This document shows positions 5,833 through 6,577 of a stretch of 6,577 nucleotides of DNA, piece by piece; position 1 is the first letter of the stretch; each line of letters begins with the position of its first letter. The position numbers were made by a program, and so were the translations under genes. The DNA comes from Lachnospiraceae bacterium. Its GTDB lineage: Bacteria > Bacillota_A > Clostridia > Lachnospirales > Lachnospiraceae. The stretch is taken from positions 1 through 6,577 of the forward strand of contig JAFZKM010000133.1 in the NCBI GenBank assembly GCA_017553665.1, read 5' to 3'. The notes below the pieces were generated by a model, which was not told the DNA's origin, ran no database searches, and was given only the letters and a program-made list of their open reading frames with translations.

Positions 5833-6495
5833 ATGGAAAAGCTGATATATGAGAATTCCCTCGCGTGCGAGGAGGACATTAAGAATTTTACTCTGGAGGG
5901 CAGTGCGAATATCACCTTCCCCGACGGACGCATGCGCATGGAGAACGCGATCTCGGCCGAAGCCGGGCAGAAGGCCAATTACGTGCTCTGGTGCGATGAA
6001 AATTTTCCCGACAATATCCGTATCGAATGGGATTTCAGACCGCTTAAGGAGCCCGGGCTCGCGATACTGTTCTTCGCGGCGAAGGGGATCAACGGCAAAG
6101 ACATCTTCGATCCTTCGATCGCGAAACGTACCGGCGAATACCCGCTCTACCACCACGGCGACATCAATGCGTTCCATGTGTCCTATTTCAGGCGCAAAGA
6201 GCCCGATGAGAGGGCATTCCACACCTGCAACCTCCGCAAGAGTTACGGCTTCTATCTCGTAAGCCAGGGCGCCGATCCGATACCGGACGTCGCGGACTGC
6301 AGCCGGGATTATCACCTGAGTCTGATCAAGAAGAAGGACTTTGTATCGTTCGCGGTCAACGGACTTACGGTATTCACCTTCGAGGATGACGGCGAAACGT
6401 ATGGGGACTTCCTGAGGGACGGCCGCATAGGGTTTAGGCAGCTGGCACCGATGATCGGGGAGTACGCCAATCTCCGTGTGTATTCGCTTGGGTAA
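5833..6495 (+). CDS. yesU: DUF1961 family protein YesU
   Basis: This 220-aa protein closely resembles B. subtilis YesU, which is of about the same length. Shared stretches, recalled from memory, include FPDNIRIEWDF (residues 56-66), PGLAILFFAA (72-81), FDPSIAKRTGEYPLYHHGDI (95-114), the block after it (HVSYFRRK, ERAFHTCNLRKSYGF), GADPIPD, NGLTVF and IGFRQLAPM near the end. YesU has a concanavalin-like jelly-roll fold, common in glycan-binding and lyase proteins, but no activity is established. No signal peptide is present, so it is cytoplasmic. An AAGGAG (5823-5828) stands 4 nt before the ATG. The gene follows the esterase by 52 nt without an evident terminator, the same order as yesT-yesU in Bacillus, which supports a joint role in handling rhamnogalacturonan oligosaccharides. 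Conserved His, Asp and Arg residues in the middle (HHGD, YFRRK, CNLRKS) are candidates for sugar contact or catalysis, which is inference. Confidence 0.93.
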   Translation: MEKLIYENSLACEEDIKNFTLEGSANITFPDGRMRMENAISAEAGQKANYVLWCDENFPDNIRIEWDFRPLKEPGLAILFFAAKGINGKDIFDPSIAKRTGEYPLYHHGDINAFHVSYFRRKEPDERAFHTCNLRKSYGFYLVSQGADPIPDVADCSRDYHLSLIKKKDFVSFAVNGLTVFTFEDDGETYGDFLRDGRIGFRQLAPMIGEYANLRVYSLG

Positions 6496-6577
6496 CCTGC
6501 CAATTGACGCGTGGGCGGCAACGAGTAAAACTTCCGGAGACACGCTCTCGCTCCGATTACGGACGCAGCGCCACTAA
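6496..6577. other. Short tail after yesU without a recognisable gene
   Basis: No start codon with a ribosome binding site and no U-rich terminator is visible here. A 5-bp inverted repeat, CGGAG (6535-6539) and CTCCG (6551-6555), and a TTGACG-N16-TAAAAC promoter-like pair (6504-6531) are present but weak. The operon may continue to the right of the window. Confidence 0.3.

Noticed and set aside
5770..6543. Long open frame (257 codons) on the minus strand opposite yesU
   Set aside because: It is antisense to yesU, whose plus-strand product clearly matches a known family. The antisense product shows no recognisable motif, and the frame is a by-product of GC-rich codon use.
6535..6555. Short inverted repeat CGGAG/CTCCG after yesU as a terminator
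   Set aside because: The stem is only 5 bp with an 11-nt loop and is not followed by a run of T, so it is not convincing as an intrinsic terminator.

Overview
The window looks like part of a pectin (rhamnogalacturonan I) utilisation locus from a Gram-positive Firmicute. It is most likely an anaerobic gut or rumen Clostridia member of Lachnospiraceae type. The clues are strong GGAGG-type ribosome binding sites, GC-rich genes separated by AT-rich divergent promoter regions, two DUF624 (YesL-type) membrane proteins, and a close match to the DUF1961 protein YesU of the Bacillus subtilis yes operon. The genus cannot be read from the sequence, and the taxonomic guess is inference.

Layout, left to right. 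(1) Positions 1-1243, minus strand: the first 414 codons of a large secreted protein that runs off the left edge. It has a signal peptide and two related beta-sandwich-like modules, an arrangement I associate with the N-terminal part of very large ABC-transporter sugar-binding proteins. (2) Positions 1244-1478: an AT-rich divergent control region. (3) Positions 1479-2600, plus strand: an AraC-family regulator. (4) Positions 2603-3923, minus strand: two tandem, overlapping yesL-like (DUF624) genes. They converge on the regulator gene with only 2 bp between stop codons, and a perfect 9-bp inverted repeat spans the junction. (5) Positions 3924-4124: a second divergent control region with a good sigma-A-type promoter for the yesL pair and a 22-bp inverted repeat in front of the esterase gene. 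(6) Positions 4125-6495, plus strand: a two-gene operon with a three-part SGNH/CE12 rhamnogalacturonan acetylesterase-like protein (551 aa, no signal peptide) followed by yesU (220 aa, DUF1961). (7) Positions 6496-6577: a short tail without a recognisable gene.

How the parts may work together (inference). The secreted binding protein captures pectin-derived oligosaccharides for an ABC importer whose permeases lie outside the window. DUF624 proteins often sit beside such importers, and their molecular role is not settled. The cytoplasmic esterase removes acetyl groups from imported oligosaccharides, and YesU, a concanavalin-like-fold protein of unknown function, acts in the same step or the next. 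The AraC protein is the likely local activator.

No phage, transposon, CRISPR array, tRNA or rRNA was seen. The more unusual points are the modular intracellular esterase with SDS in place of the usual GDS, the overlap that encodes the DUF624 start motif in one frame and the end of the neighbouring paralogue in the other, the two candidate operators, and the hairpin shared by the convergent genes.
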